Positions 1 through 8,522 are shown, counted from the stretch's first letter. The stretch is DNA of 64,000 nucleotides from CALUVN01 sp944323595 (GCA_963931255.1 OZ006972.1:1178001-1242000), one strand, 5' to 3'. Numbers and translations: made by a program. The notes: generated by a model not told the origin, from the letters alone.

Positions 1-389
1 ATGTATTTCAGTCTGCCTGTCGGATAATCATATATTGCATCACTTTTCGGGTTAGACATTTTTTCTACACACACTTCAACAAGGTCGCCTGTTTTTTTAT
101 CATACATCAGTTCTGCATAACGATATTGTACATAATAGTAGTTTGGATTTTTGTATTTATTATGTTTATTAGGGATTAATGTTTCGTTGTAGGTATCGGA
201 AATTTTTCTGGTATCAATTCTTATTCTTGGAATAAGATTTTTGAACATTTTTTCACTTGCAAGGTTTACGAAATGATAACCGCCTGAATCCTGCTCTGTT
301 AATTGATACGGAATAATTGTATCCTGTGCGTTTACGGTTGGTGCAGATAGTAGCAGTCCGCATGCTATTAGTAATAAATATTTTTTCAT
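1..389 (-). CDS. Secreted protein of unknown function (3' end outside window)
   Basis: The reading frame opens at ATG 389-387 and stays open to the window edge (129 complete codons), so the C-terminus is missing. Residues 1-22 form a classical Sec signal peptide: MKK, a Leu-rich core, then a VNA-QD cleavage site. The mature part is Tyr/Asn/Lys-rich, with several Tyr in a row around NPNYYYVQYRY, and resembles small exported proteins rather than an enzyme. An AAGG stretch lies about 9 bases before the start. A Cys at position 10 sits too early in the signal to be a normal lipobox. No family recognised. Confidence 0.7.
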   Translation of the reverse strand, partial: MKKYLLLIACGLLLSAPTVNAQDTIIPYQLTEQDSGGYHFVNLASEKMFKNLIPRIRIDTRKISDTYNETLIPNKHNKYKNPNYYYVQYRYAELMYDKKTGDLVEVCVEKMSNPKSDAIYDYPTGRLKY

Positions 390-466
390 AAAACAGCCTT
401 ATCTTATATAAAATAACCAAAAAAATTATATCATATTGTTTTTTTAAGAGCAATCATTCAGATAAT

Positions 467-1309
467 TTATTGCTGTTGTTCTCTTTGTTGTCTTATATTG
501 GCAGCACGCCATTTTAGAAGTGTCAATATAGTCAGAAATATCAGAGTTACACGATTTCTTTCATTCGCACTTTTGTACAACTCAAGTTTTTCTTCTTCCA
601 GTGATTGGTTTTCTCTGTATTCATTAACATTTTTTTTGTTTATTAAAACTTTTTTACCGTTTTCAATCAAATAAAGTTCATCGCCGTTTCTGGAGAGCGT
701 AATGTTTTTTTCTTCGGAATTATCCTCTCTGCTTTTGAGTTTTAGTGTGAAATTCGGGGCATCTTTATCAGTAAATTTTATATAGTAATCATTTATCCAC
801 ATTACACTGTCATTATCCTGTTTACCTTTTATTGTCATTACGCCGGATATACTATCTTTATTTTGTTCATTGATATTCATATGCATATTGATAACTTTGT
901 TATCAAGTTCAAAAGCGGCAAGATAATCATTCTGCGAACTCTTTATAATAGTTGCTCCGTCAACATCGTGAAGCTTATTTATATTAAAATAAGCAGATGA
1001 AACGCCGTCTTTTTTATATAATTTATCGCTTAGATTATAAAAATCCTGATTTATGGCGTGTTCATACTCCATTTTTTCCCGCCAGCTTTTATCAAGATTA
1101 TGTTTCATAATAGGTGTAACAACAATGGCATTTAACACAAGTCCCCAGTATAAGCCGTTTCCTAAAGTGCGCAGGCATCCGTGACTCGGGTGAGGATTTT
1201 CTTCCGGTTCATTATTCCGGTGAGGATATTGTGAATTAAGTGTACCGCCTGCAGCACTTTTAAAATTAATGTTTTTGTGTAAATCCGGCTTAACCGGTAT
1301 AATTTTCAT
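467..1309 (-). CDS. Two-TM protein with N-terminal F-x motif, unknown function
   Basis: This 280-aa protein has no recognised family. The N-terminus (MKIIPVKP, then NINFKSAAGG) resembles the short leader seen on four other proteins here. A hydrophobic segment at about residues 51-69 and another at 252-268 bracket a polar domain rich in beta-strand-like sequence (residues 75-245), so that domain probably lies on one face of a membrane. The C-terminus is charged and Gln-rich (RQQREQQQ). The start is supported by AAGGAAG about 8 bases upstream. It sits 20 bases downstream of another small membrane gene on the same strand and is probably co-transcribed with it. Function cannot be inferred. Confidence 0.6.
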   Translation of the reverse strand: MKIIPVKPDLHKNINFKSAAGGTLNSQYPHRNNEPEENPHPSHGCLRTLGNGLYWGLVLNAIVVTPIMKHNLDKSWREKMEYEHAINQDFYNLSDKLYKKDGVSSAYFNINKLHDVDGATIIKSSQNDYLAAFELDNKVINMHMNINEQNKDSISGVMTIKGKQDNDSVMWINDYYIKFTDKDAPNFTLKLKSREDNSEEKNITLSRNGDELYLIENGKKVLINKKNVNEYRENQSLEEEKLELYKSANERNRVTLIFLTILTLLKWRAANIRQQREQQQ

Positions 1310-1329
1310 ATTATACTTCCTTAGATTAA

Positions 1330-1623
1330 TTATAAATTGTTGTGGATTTTTTTATTGTCAATATCTGTTTTGATGAGAGAACATGTGCCGGCAATCGCAC
1401 CGATAACCCCGTTAATAAACAAAGAGTTTTTCAGAGGTGATTTGAAAAATACAGGACATTTTCTCAATATAAAGTCGAAAACAACTCCAAAACCAAACCA
1501 TGCGCCTGCTGTATTTACACCTTGATGTATTGGTGAGCGGCGTTCAAATGTTGGTGAATTCTGTTTTTGCGCACAAAAATTCACGCTATTATATTTGGGG
1601 CTTTGAATGCTTGTTACTTTCAT
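1330..1623 (-). CDS. Small two-TM protein with N-terminal VNF motif
   Basis: This is a 97-aa protein starting MKVTSIQSPKYNSVNFCAQ. The ATG at 1623 is preferred over an in-frame TTG 36 bases upstream because the remaining leader then matches the M-x-[IV]...F-C leaders of neighbouring genes. Two hydrophobic stretches (about residues 37-55 and 70-88) suggest a hairpin membrane protein. It lies between the MBL-fold gene (41 bases away) and the 280-aa two-TM gene on the same strand. No convincing Shine-Dalgarno is visible. Family unknown. Confidence 0.5.
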   Translation of the reverse strand: MKVTSIQSPKYNSVNFCAQKQNSPTFERRSPIHQGVNTAGAWFGFGVVFDFILRKCPVFFKSPLKNSLFINGVIGAIAGTCSLIKTDIDNKKIHNNL

Positions 1624-1663
1624 ATCTAGTGTTGTATAATAAACAAATTTCAAATGCAAGAAA

Positions 1664-2473
1664 TTATTGCCAATTGTAGTTTTGCCCGGTGCTTACATCT
1701 TCAATTTTTATATATTTTGAAAGTATAATTTTTGCTTCTAAATCTGTGCAATGGCAAGGGAATATTCTGGAGATATTTTGTTCCTGCAAATATTCTCCGA
1801 GCGCGTGAATTTCGTCTTCATTTCTATTTATCAAATAAAGACCGCCGATTATTGTATTAATTTTATCAACACCTGTTACATGTTTTGCGTGGTCGATAAT
1901 ATTTTCAACTCCGCTGTGCGAACAGCCTGATATAATTACAAGTCCGTCTTTTGATTTATAGGCAACCGCAATTTCATCCGGTGCATAATCTTTTTTGACT
2001 TCTCTTGTTATCGGAATTTCACCGAGATAAATCAATTTTGGTGTAATGTGAAAAGGTTTTGCGGTCAATCTTAAATGAAAACATTTATCCAGATTTTCTT
2101 TTGAAAGTTTCATGTTTTCATCTGAAGTATCACTCACCGGTTCCGCATCTTCATCAAATGTTTTGAATACATCCGGATGTGAAATCACATTTTTGGATTG
2201 AAATTCTATTCCGATTTGTTCAAAATTCTGATATAGGGATTGCAATCTCATAAATCCGCCAATGTGGTCGGCATGGCTGTGCGACAGGATTACGTCTGTA
2301 ACCTGTTCTAAATCAATCTGCATTTTATGTGCATTTTTTATAAATGCATCTGTGGAACCACAATCAAAAAGTATCTTATGATTTTCTTCTTCAATGTAAA
2401 AAGATAAACCATGTTCAGGGAGTAAACAATTCCCGGAGTGTGTATTATTGTCCACTAAAACAGTTAATTCCAT
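1664..2473 (-). CDS. MBL-fold metallohydrolase (DHPS-like subgroup)
   Basis: This 269-aa protein has the metallo-beta-lactamase fold signatures in order: a beta-strand start with FDCGST, the HSHADHIGG zinc motif near residue 65, a central ISGCSHSGVEN block, and a C-terminal PCHCTD. The CSHSG and C-H-C-T arrangement is typical of the subgroup annotated as 7,8-dihydropterin-6-methyl-4-(ribofuranosyl)aminobenzene 5'-phosphate synthase-like. The real substrates of bacterial members are mostly unknown, so only a cytoplasmic metal-dependent hydrolase is claimed. A consensus promoter lies directly upstream. Confidence 0.85.
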   Translation of the reverse strand: MELTVLVDNNTHSGNCLLPEHGLSFYIEEENHKILFDCGSTDAFIKNAHKMQIDLEQVTDVILSHSHADHIGGFMRLQSLYQNFEQIGIEFQSKNVISHPDVFKTFDEDAEPVSDTSDENMKLSKENLDKCFHLRLTAKPFHITPKLIYLGEIPITREVKKDYAPDEIAVAYKSKDGLVIISGCSHSGVENIIDHAKHVTGVDKINTIIGGLYLINRNEDEIHALGEYLQEQNISRIFPCHCTDLEAKIILSKYIKIEDVSTGQNYNWQ

Positions 2474-2481
2474 AAGTGTAT

Positions 2482-2508
2482 ATTATACCATTTTTCATGA
2501 CTTGTCAA
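2482..2508 (-). promoter_or_regulatory. Promoter of the MBL-fold gene
   Basis: Read on the minus strand, TTGACA (2508-2503) is followed after 15 bases by TATAAT (2487-2482), about 9 bases before the start codon. Both hexamers match the sigma-70 consensus exactly, but the spacer is short and the leader would be only a few bases long. Confidence 0.5.
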
Positions 2509-2546
2509 TAAATTTTTTTAATGTAGATGCAGTATTGACAGTGCTT

Positions 2547-3533
2547 TTAGTCCATAAACGGATTGTATGCAGTATCTTCAAGTTCGTCCAGATATGCATT
2601 AATTTTCTTAAGTCGTTCTGTCATATCAGGGTAACGTCTTCTGATATTGATTAAGTCATGCTGGATTTCACTCCAAGGTGTTTGTATGTCTGATAATCTA
2701 AGAGCTTCATTAAGCTCATGTCTTTCAGTCATGGAGGAACCGAAATTAAGCTCGTGTTTTTCTCCGGCAAGGATAATTTTTCGCAGCAGCATTCTTCTTG
2801 AGCCGACAGCAAGAACATCAAATTCTGCAGGAGTATTACGGTCGAAAGATGTCAAAAATACTTTTACCATACCTGCAAGGCTGTTAAAGAATTTGTCATT
2901 TGGAGTTTCCAAATCGTCTATAATTTTTAATTCATCCCCATCTGCAAGAAAATTATTAGGATTTATTGTATCAAAGCTTTTATTTTCCCGGCTGAGGGTT
3001 TTAAAATCTGCAGCAACATTATCAAATGCACTTTGCGGCAGTGTTGCAAATCTGTTAAGGTAAGTATCTCTGTAGTAGCTGCATTTTTGCCAGTGATCGG
3101 TTAGCCCCTCTTTTACTCCTGCCTGTAAATGATTTGCAGATTTTTGGGCATTTTTGAGAATTTTTGCATCTCCAAACATTGCAACAAAGCCGCCATAATA
3201 AGTTTTTAGTTTTTGAACAAAAGTATTATTATTCAGCATAAAAATTTCTTCATTTTTTTCTGTAGGATTATGCGGAAGTTTTAGTGCATATTCATCATCT
3301 ATTTTATATACGGTGCCAAATTGTCCTGAGCCTAATTCGTTTTCCGGTTTCGTAATTTGTGGCAGTATTGCTTTAAAACTTTCCATGAGAGATTTTTCTT
3401 CTGCAGTATCTTTTACGGAACTTGAAATGAATTTATCAAGCTGCTGTGTAAACTTACTCTGGTAGCCGCAGAAGTTTGGCTGTTTGATATATTTTATATT
3501 CGGGGATGTATTTGTGGAAAAACTTACTATCAT
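2547..3533 (-). CDS. Protein-kinase-like protein with N-terminal PNFCG leader
   Basis: This 328-aa protein starts at ATG 3533; an upstream TTG lacks support. After a leader ending PNFCG (residues 19-23) comes a recognisable kinase N-lobe: LGSGQFGTVYK (67-77, glycine-rich loop) and the ALKLP Lys85. Residues 188-193 (DTINPN) fit the catalytic-loop D-x4-N, and IIDD around 203-206 fits the metal-binding DFG position. The HRD histidine is absent, as in some effector or aminoglycoside-kinase-like proteins. The C-terminal third is helical and unfamiliar. It may phosphorylate a protein or small molecule, or be a pseudokinase. The kinase-like fold is fairly secure, the activity is not. Confidence 0.65.
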   Translation of the reverse strand: MIVSFSTNTSPNIKYIKQPNFCGYQSKFTQQLDKFISSSVKDTAEEKSLMESFKAILPQITKPENELGSGQFGTVYKIDDEYALKLPHNPTEKNEEIFMLNNNTFVQKLKTYYGGFVAMFGDAKILKNAQKSANHLQAGVKEGLTDHWQKCSYYRDTYLNRFATLPQSAFDNVAADFKTLSRENKSFDTINPNNFLADGDELKIIDDLETPNDKFFNSLAGMVKVFLTSFDRNTPAEFDVLAVGSRRMLLRKIILAGEKHELNFGSSMTERHELNEALRLSDIQTPWSEIQHDLINIRRRYPDMTERLKKINAYLDELEDTAYNPFMD

Positions 3534-3632
3534 ATTTTCTTCAAGTCGGGTAAAAATAAAAATTGCCTCTATTTTATTAAATGGTAACAATTCTTAATAA
3601 GATAGGCCTCATTTCTGTGATATTATAATTAT

Positions 3633-4175
3633 ATGATATCACAACTTTCAGATATTTACATAGTGCCAATGACCAGGGAACATATAGATGAAATTGTAGC
3701 GCTTGAGGCAGAAGCATACGGAAGTCATCACTGGTCAAGAGATTCATTTTTGAATGAAATTTCTAATGAACTTGCACATTACTGGTGTGCACTGGATGAG
3801 GACGGAAGCTTAACCGGTTATGCCGGTTGCTGGCAGATTTTGGAGGAAGCTCATATTACAACCATTGCTGTATCTCCAAAGTTTCGTCGTCATAAAATAG
3901 GTGAAGCTCTTTTGAAAACTATACTGGACGATTGTTACAAGAATATGATTAAATATATTACGCTGGAAGTCAGGATTAGTAATGTGCCTGCCATAAGTCT
4001 ATATGAAAAATACGGATTTAAATCTTTGGGAAGCAGAAAAGGATACTATCAGGACAATAATGAAGATGCCTTAATAATGTGGACAGAAAATATATTTTAC
4101 GATAAATTTAAGTTGTTGTACGAACAAAACATTAAATCACTTACTGAAAAGGTTGAAATAAAATGTCAGGGGTAA
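3633..4175 (+). CDS. rimI: RimI-type GNAT N-acetyltransferase
   Basis: This 180-aa protein has the GNAT fold. Acetyl-CoA binding is indicated by the TTIAVSPKFRRHKIGEALL block (a V-x-P-x-x-R-x-x-x-I-G variant of motif A), followed by LEVRISNVPAISLYEKYGF and GYYQDNNEDALIM, the usual RimI C-terminal signature. RimI acetylates the N-terminal alanine of ribosomal protein S18; bacterial homologues may act more broadly. The ATG at 3633 lacks a ribosome-binding site and lies only 3 bases after a TATAAT, so the in-frame ATG at 3669 (MTREHID) may be the real start. It overlaps bioY by 13 bases and is translationally coupled to it. Confidence 0.8.
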   Translation: MISQLSDIYIVPMTREHIDEIVALEAEAYGSHHWSRDSFLNEISNELAHYWCALDEDGSLTGYAGCWQILEEAHITTIAVSPKFRRHKIGEALLKTILDDCYKNMIKYITLEVRISNVPAISLYEKYGFKSLGSRKGYYQDNNEDALIMWTENIFYDKFKLLYEQNIKSLTEKVEIKCQG

Positions 4176-4828
4176 AAGTTACCGATATAAAAGTTCCAAA
4201 GCGTAAATATGATGATTTCAGACTGACTTTTTGGGGCGGAATTCTGCTAACAGTTTTATGTGCTTTTTTAATGATACTTTCAACTTTTTATGAACTAAAT
4301 CTTTCACATTTTATTTTGCCGGCAGAAATTTTTAAGGGGAATGCAGTATTCCCTAAAGATTTTGTATACACTTATAAAATTATCCCGCAGATTCCTGCTG
4401 TAATGTTTACGGCGGCATTTCTCGGCAGAAAATACGGAATGGCAAGTGTTATACTTTATCTGATTCTTGGATTGTTTTGTATTCCGGTATTTGCCCTAGG
4501 CGGAGGTCCTAAATATATTCTGGAATATGGTTTCGGGTATTTAATCGGGTATATTCCTGCGGTATTTTTTGCGGGTTCTATTATAAAAAGCGGTTTTTCA
4601 TACAGAAATATAGCACAGGCAGTTTTGGTCGGTGTGTTTACAATACATATTATCGGAATTTTCTATATGATTTTTATTTCAGCTATCAGGCATGAAGGCT
4701 GGACATTTATTAGCAGCTGGATAATGTACCAGAGCGGCATTAAAATTCTGTATGATTTTGTTCTCGGTTTTGCAGCTATGTTTGTTGCTAAATATCTCAA
4801 GATTGTTCTCTGGTTGTATATGAAGTAA
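4163..4828 (+). CDS. bioY: BioY-family biotin transporter substrate-binding subunit
   Basis: This 221-aa integral membrane protein has about six hydrophobic segments. The BioY fingerprint is clear: a G-x-x-x-V-x-LYL-x-LG...PVFA-x-GGG block near residues 92-115, followed by a GYLIGY helix. BioY is the S-component of an energy-coupling factor transporter that captures biotin; the shared EcfAAT module is not in this window, although some BioY proteins act alone. The hydrophilic N-terminus of about 25 residues is slightly longer than usual. No biotin biosynthesis genes or BirA operator are visible nearby. Confidence 0.85.
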   Translation: MSGVKVTDIKVPKRKYDDFRLTFWGGILLTVLCAFLMILSTFYELNLSHFILPAEIFKGNAVFPKDFVYTYKIIPQIPAVMFTAAFLGRKYGMASVILYLILGLFCIPVFALGGGPKYILEYGFGYLIGYIPAVFFAGSIIKSGFSYRNIAQAVLVGVFTIHIIGIFYMIFISAIRHEGWTFISSWIMYQSGIKILYDFVLGFAAMFVAKYLKIVLWLYMK

Positions 4829-4953
4829 ATGCATAATTGGAAAATAATCGTTTATTTAGATTAGTAAATATTGTTTAATGTGTTATATAATTGATTTAAA
4901 ATATTGATTTGTTAATTTTTATCATTAATAAATTTTATAAAGGAAAGATAGCA

Positions 4954-6051
4954 ATGAGTAAGAAGATAATTTTAACGTTGGCTTTATTAATGACATTTGG
5001 CGGCAATGCAGTTTTTGCAGCAAATCCGTTTAATTACGATTTACAGAAAGATATGAATCGAACCCGCGATAAAAAACTTGAGGAACAGCGTGCAGCAAAA
5101 GCGGCTAAAGAAGCGGAAGCCCGCGGTGAAACAGTTCCTCAACAGCAGGCTAACCAAAAATCTTCAACTGCTGCTCAAAGTAATCCTGTTTCACATAAGT
5201 TGGAATTTTCGGAAAAATATTATCCTAATGCTAATATGCCAAGTGCCATAAAAAAATATAAAAACGGCAATTATACTGGTTGTTTGCAGGAATTATATTC
5301 ATTAACAGAAAAAGATCCGTCAAATCCGATAGCTTATTATTATATGGCAATGGCATATTCTCAAATAGGTGATAAAAATGCTGCAATTGCTGCTTATGAA
5401 AAAGTTATAGGTCTGAGTTCAAATGATGTATTAACCTCTTATGCAACACGCGGCAAAGCTTGTCTTTCAGGTGATGCTGTGCTTTGTCATCCTGAAGTAA
5501 GCGTTTCATCAACAGGTGAAGTTGTGGATGAGCTGGATGCCTTTATTGCGGCGCCGTACGGTAATGGTTTTTCAGATGAACTTAACGAGGAAATGAAGCA
5601 AAAAGAACTTAACCGTATTCAACATAACATTAACAACAATGCTGATTTGCAAAAGGGTGAATTCAGACGGATTAAGGAATTGGAAACTCCTGATGCACCG
5701 GCAGATTTGGAATCTAAAAAGCCTACAAAAGAAGAAGTGCTTGCCGCTCTGGAAGTGTTGAAGAATGCAGGTGTTACACTTAGTGTTAACCAACCCGAAA
5801 CTGAAGAACAAAAAAATATGAAACTTATGGCTCAGATGATGGGAAGCCCGCAGGCACAGCAATTTAACGAAATCAGTATGCTTCTCGGGAATAATAACAA
5901 CAATAACAATAATAATATGATGATGAATATGCTGCCGATGCTTCTGGCTCAAAACGGCGGGAAAAATATTGATCCTCAAATGATTCAAACAATGATGATG
6001 CAGTCTATGCTGCCTGATATCAATTTCAATACAAATAAAGATACTTATTAA
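4954..6051 (+). CDS. Exported TPR protein with Asn/Met-rich tail
   Basis: The start at ATG 4954 has AGGAAAG 8 bases upstream, giving 365 aa. Residues 1-23 are a Sec signal peptide (MSKKIILTLALLMTFGG, ending VFA-AN). The mature region has a charged Glu/Ala/Gln helix and one or two TPR-like repeats near residues 105-165 (NPIAYYYMAMAYSQIGDKNAA). A Glu/Lys-rich middle is followed by an Asn run and a Met-rich C-terminus (residues 310-350). Envelope localisation is likely, with the TPRs as a protein-binding scaffold. The gene is 2 bases from the next TPR gene, and the two form one unit. Confidence 0.65.
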   Translation: MSKKIILTLALLMTFGGNAVFAANPFNYDLQKDMNRTRDKKLEEQRAAKAAKEAEARGETVPQQQANQKSSTAAQSNPVSHKLEFSEKYYPNANMPSAIKKYKNGNYTGCLQELYSLTEKDPSNPIAYYYMAMAYSQIGDKNAAIAAYEKVIGLSSNDVLTSYATRGKACLSGDAVLCHPEVSVSSTGEVVDELDAFIAAPYGNGFSDELNEEMKQKELNRIQHNINNNADLQKGEFRRIKELETPDAPADLESKKPTKEEVLAALEVLKNAGVTLSVNQPETEEQKNMKLMAQMMGSPQAQQFNEISMLLGNNNNNNNNNMMMNMLPMLLAQNGGKNIDPQMIQTMMMQSMLPDINFNTNKDTY

Positions 6052-6053
6052 TT

Positions 6054-6653
6054 ATGGTTTTAAATTACAATAGCGCAAAAGAAAAGCTGTTGACATTCGA
6101 TATTGACGGATGTCAACGCTTTTTTGCAGAGAACGGTCATCTTTTGGAACTGGGGTACTGCTATCTTTTAAGCGACAGGCTGGATGATGCAAGAGAAACA
6201 TTTGAGGTCGCAAGAAATTATGATAAACGGGCAAATTGGGGTTTGTTTATGGCTAATTTATTTTCTGACAGACCTGCGGATTATCCGAGTTATTTTGAAC
6301 TGAGAAATTTCTTGGAGATTGATTTAAATATTTTAATCAATGCCGGTAAGGGGGAATATGTTGAAAAACTTGTCAGTTATGCTGATTTTTTCTATACAAT
6401 AAACCCTGAAGTTTATAAATTTATCGGGCGTGTGTTTTTGAATAACGATTTAAAACAGTACGGATATTTTTTCCTGATGAGGGCAAAAGATTATTTTTAT
6501 CAGGATCCTGAGCTGCATTATATTTTGTCGGAGTATTTTTTCAACAATAATGATTATTCGGAAGCTAAAAAATATGCCCAATCCTGTCTTGATATTTTGC
6601 CTGAATATTTCCCCGCAAAAAAAATGATGAGAAAAATTAATGCAGCGGTATAG
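6054..6653 (+). CDS. Cytoplasmic TPR-like repeat protein
   Basis: This 199-aa all-helical protein has degenerate tetratricopeptide repeats; the clearest are near residues 30-60 (GYCYLLSDRLDDARETF) and 160-190 (LHYILSEYFFNNNDYSEAKKYA). No signal peptide or membrane segment is visible. The start codon lies 2 bases after the stop of the exported TPR protein, so translation is probably coupled and the two may work in the same assembly. Specific function unknown. Confidence 0.6.
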   Translation: MVLNYNSAKEKLLTFDIDGCQRFFAENGHLLELGYCYLLSDRLDDARETFEVARNYDKRANWGLFMANLFSDRPADYPSYFELRNFLEIDLNILINAGKGEYVEKLVSYADFFYTINPEVYKFIGRVFLNNDLKQYGYFFLMRAKDYFYQDPELHYILSEYFFNNNDYSEAKKYAQSCLDILPEYFPAKKMMRKINAAV

Positions 6654-6669
6654 ATTTGTTAATAAACTA

Positions 6670-6697
6670 TTGAAGTATGCAAATTTTTAAATATACT
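6670..6697 (+). promoter_or_regulatory. Putative promoter for DAHP synthase
   Basis: TTGAAG (6670-6675) and TATACT (6692-6697) are separated by 16 bases and precede the aro gene with a leader of about 45 bases. AAGGAGAAG sits just before the start codon. No attenuator is visible in the leader. Confidence 0.4.
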
Positions 6698-6752
6698 ATA
6701 AGTGTAGTTTAAAATTTAACGGCTGAAGAAATAGCGTTTAAGGAGAAGAAAA

Positions 6753-7802
6753 ATGATTATAGTAATGGAGCGCAACGCAACCCCCGAAAATATAAAAAAA
6801 GTAACAACCTTGCTGGCTGAACACGGGTTTAAAGTAATCGAACATGACGGCGATATTCACACGGTAATAGATGCTCTTGGTGATAAAACAACACTTACTC
6901 CCGGCAGATTAGCTGCGCTTGAGGGTGTAAAGGAAGTCAAAATTATTCGCGAACCTTTCAGACTTGCCTCCCGTGACAGAAAAGAAGAAGATACCGTTAT
7001 TACTTTCCCTAACGGTGTTAAAATAGGCGGTAACAACAAACCTGTTTCAATTATAGGGCCGTGCTCTGTTGATGAAGATTTAGACGGTTTGTTGGCTGTT
7101 GCAAGAGCCGGTAAAGAGATGGGTTGTGAATTTTTGCGCGGTGGTGCATTTAAACCAAGAACTTCTCCTTATGAATTCCAGGGGCTTGGCGAAAAGGCTC
7201 TCAAATATTTACAAATAGCAAAAGAAGAAACAGGATTGTTAATTGTAACTGAATTAATGGATTCTATAGATTTGGATTTAGTTTGTGAATACGCTGATGT
7301 TATTCAAATCGGTGCAAGAAATTCACAGAATTTTAAACTTTTGCAGGCTGTCGGCAGAACTAATAAACCGGTTATTCTCAAACGCGGTCCTGCAAATACA
7401 ATCCGTGAATTCCTTATGTCTGCTGAACATATTATGTATCAGGGTAATGAGAATGTTATTTTGTGCGAGCGTGGTATAAGAACTTTTGACAGTACATATA
7501 CACGTAACACAATGGATATTGCGTCGATTCCTGTAATTAAAAAATATTCACATCTTCCGATTATAGCAGACCCGAGCCATGGTACAGGACAAAGATACCT
7601 GATTGAACCTATGTCTAAGGCTGCTCTAATAGCCGGTGCTGATGGTATTATGATAGAAGTTCACCATGATCCGGAAAATGCACTTTCTGATGGTAAACAA
7701 AGTCTTTCTATTCCTATGTTTAAGGATATTATAGGAAGAATTAATACATTAACCGGCAGAATGCATTACGAGAGAACTTGTCTATCAGCTAATTTGGATT
7801 AA
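6753..7802 (+). CDS. aroF: 3-deoxy-7-phosphoheptulonate (DAHP) synthase, type I-beta
   Basis: This enzyme condenses phosphoenolpyruvate and erythrose 4-phosphate, the first step of the shikimate pathway. The 349-aa protein has a ferredoxin-like N-terminal regulatory domain (residues 1-75) of the Thermotoga type. The KDO8P-like barrel follows, with IIGPCSVD (PEP site), LRGGAFKPRTSPYEFQG, IQIGARNSQNF, LKRGPANT and IADPSHGTG, plus a late E-V-H metal-site segment. A strong Shine-Dalgarno precedes ATG 6753, and a terminator follows 7 bases after the stop, so it is probably monocistronic. pheA lies elsewhere in the window. Confidence 0.95.
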   Translation: MIIVMERNATPENIKKVTTLLAEHGFKVIEHDGDIHTVIDALGDKTTLTPGRLAALEGVKEVKIIREPFRLASRDRKEEDTVITFPNGVKIGGNNKPVSIIGPCSVDEDLDGLLAVARAGKEMGCEFLRGGAFKPRTSPYEFQGLGEKALKYLQIAKEETGLLIVTELMDSIDLDLVCEYADVIQIGARNSQNFKLLQAVGRTNKPVILKRGPANTIREFLMSAEHIMYQGNENVILCERGIRTFDSTYTRNTMDIASIPVIKKYSHLPIIADPSHGTGQRYLIEPMSKAALIAGADGIMIEVHHDPENALSDGKQSLSIPMFKDIIGRINTLTGRMHYERTCLSANLD

Positions 7803-7808
7803 TATTAA

Positions 7809-7841
7809 AAAGCGCCTCATTATTATATAATGAGGCGCTTT
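7809..7841 (+). terminator. Intrinsic terminator after DAHP synthase
   Basis: A perfect 15-bp inverted repeat (7809-7823 and 7827-7841) with a 3-base loop carries a GCGCCTC core and is followed by CAGTTTTTC. It can act on both strands. Confidence 0.85.
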
Positions 7842-8052
7842 CAGTTTTTCTCAATTTGAAAATATTCTGTTGCATAATTTAATTTATAATTTAGATTAGG
7901 CTTTTCGAACGGATTTTTCTTATTCTATTATTTAATATATTGTTGAAAATAGCAAATACTTATATTGGATAAAAGGTAATGCTTTTCAGGCATAATTTTA
8001 AGAAAAGATTTTTTGTGTTAAAGTATTTATATTGAAAATAATTGAATAAAAA

Positions 8053-8172
8053 GTTTTCTAGGGTTCCGCGGCTGATACAGCCGGCTGGTCCGAGAGAAAA
8101 CCTGTAGATAAATTTTTACAGACACGGAAGGATAAAAGCCTGGGAGATATTTATGATATCTCGCGGGCTTTT
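8053..8172 (+). ncRNA. Guanidine-I (ykkC) riboswitch with terminator platform
   Basis: The conserved ykkC landmarks appear in the right order: CTAGGGTTCCG (8059-8069), CTGGTCCGAGAGA (8085-8097), ACACGG (8122-8127), then GGATAAAAGCCTGGGAGA (8129-8146). This class senses free guanidinium and turns on the downstream gene. The last conserved block is also the 5' arm of a long hairpin (8134-8150 pairing with 8156-8172) ending in TTTT. Ligand binding would therefore compete with terminator formation, an ON switch. The following gene is a guanidinium exporter, which supports the call. The run of U is only four, so termination may be partial. Confidence 0.93.
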
Positions 8173-8204
8173 AGCGTATTACAAATGAGAAAGGAGATAA
8201 ACTT

Positions 8205-8522
8205 ATGCACTGGATGTATTTATTGATAGCAGGGTTATTTGAAATAAGCTGGGCTGTTGGTTTAAAATATTCGCACGGATTTAGCCAGATTATTCCGTCG
8301 GTTTTAACGGTTATTTGCATGATAGCGAGTTTTTATTTTTTGGCACTTGCTCTTAAAAGTTTACCGTTAGGTACGGCGTATGCGATATGGACGGGTATAG
8401 GTACTCTTGGTACAGTAATCTTCGGGATAATACTATTCAAAGAACCGGCAACAGCAATTCGTCTTGTTTGCATCGGACTTATTTTGAGCGGTATTACAGG
8501 ATTAAAACTTATTACACACTAA
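8205..8522 (+). CDS. gdx: Guanidinium exporter Gdx (SugE-type SMR transporter)
   Basis: This 105-aa small multidrug resistance family protein has four TM helices. The essential membrane Glu13 sits in GLFEISWAVGLKYS, which is the Gdx/SugE signature rather than the EmrE type. The second half has the SMR blocks SLPLGTAYAIWTGIGTLG and LFKEPAT. Gdx works as an antiparallel dimer, exporting guanidinium in exchange for protons. AAGGAGAT precedes the start. It is controlled by the riboswitch directly upstream and followed by a terminator. It is the only intact gene before a stretch of degraded ones. Confidence 0.93.
   Translation: MHWMYLLIAGLFEISWAVGLKYSHGFSQIIPSVLTVICMIASFYFLALALKSLPLGTAYAIWTGIGTLGTVIFGIILFKEPATAIRLVCIGLILSGITGLKLITH

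Noticed and set aside
253..453. 66-aa minus-strand ORF
   Set aside because: It overlaps the signal-peptide gene in another frame, lacks a ribosome-binding site and has no protein-like features.
4828..4953. Riboswitch upstream of the exported TPR gene
   Set aside because: The region is short and AT-rich with no conserved motif; only a possible promoter is present.
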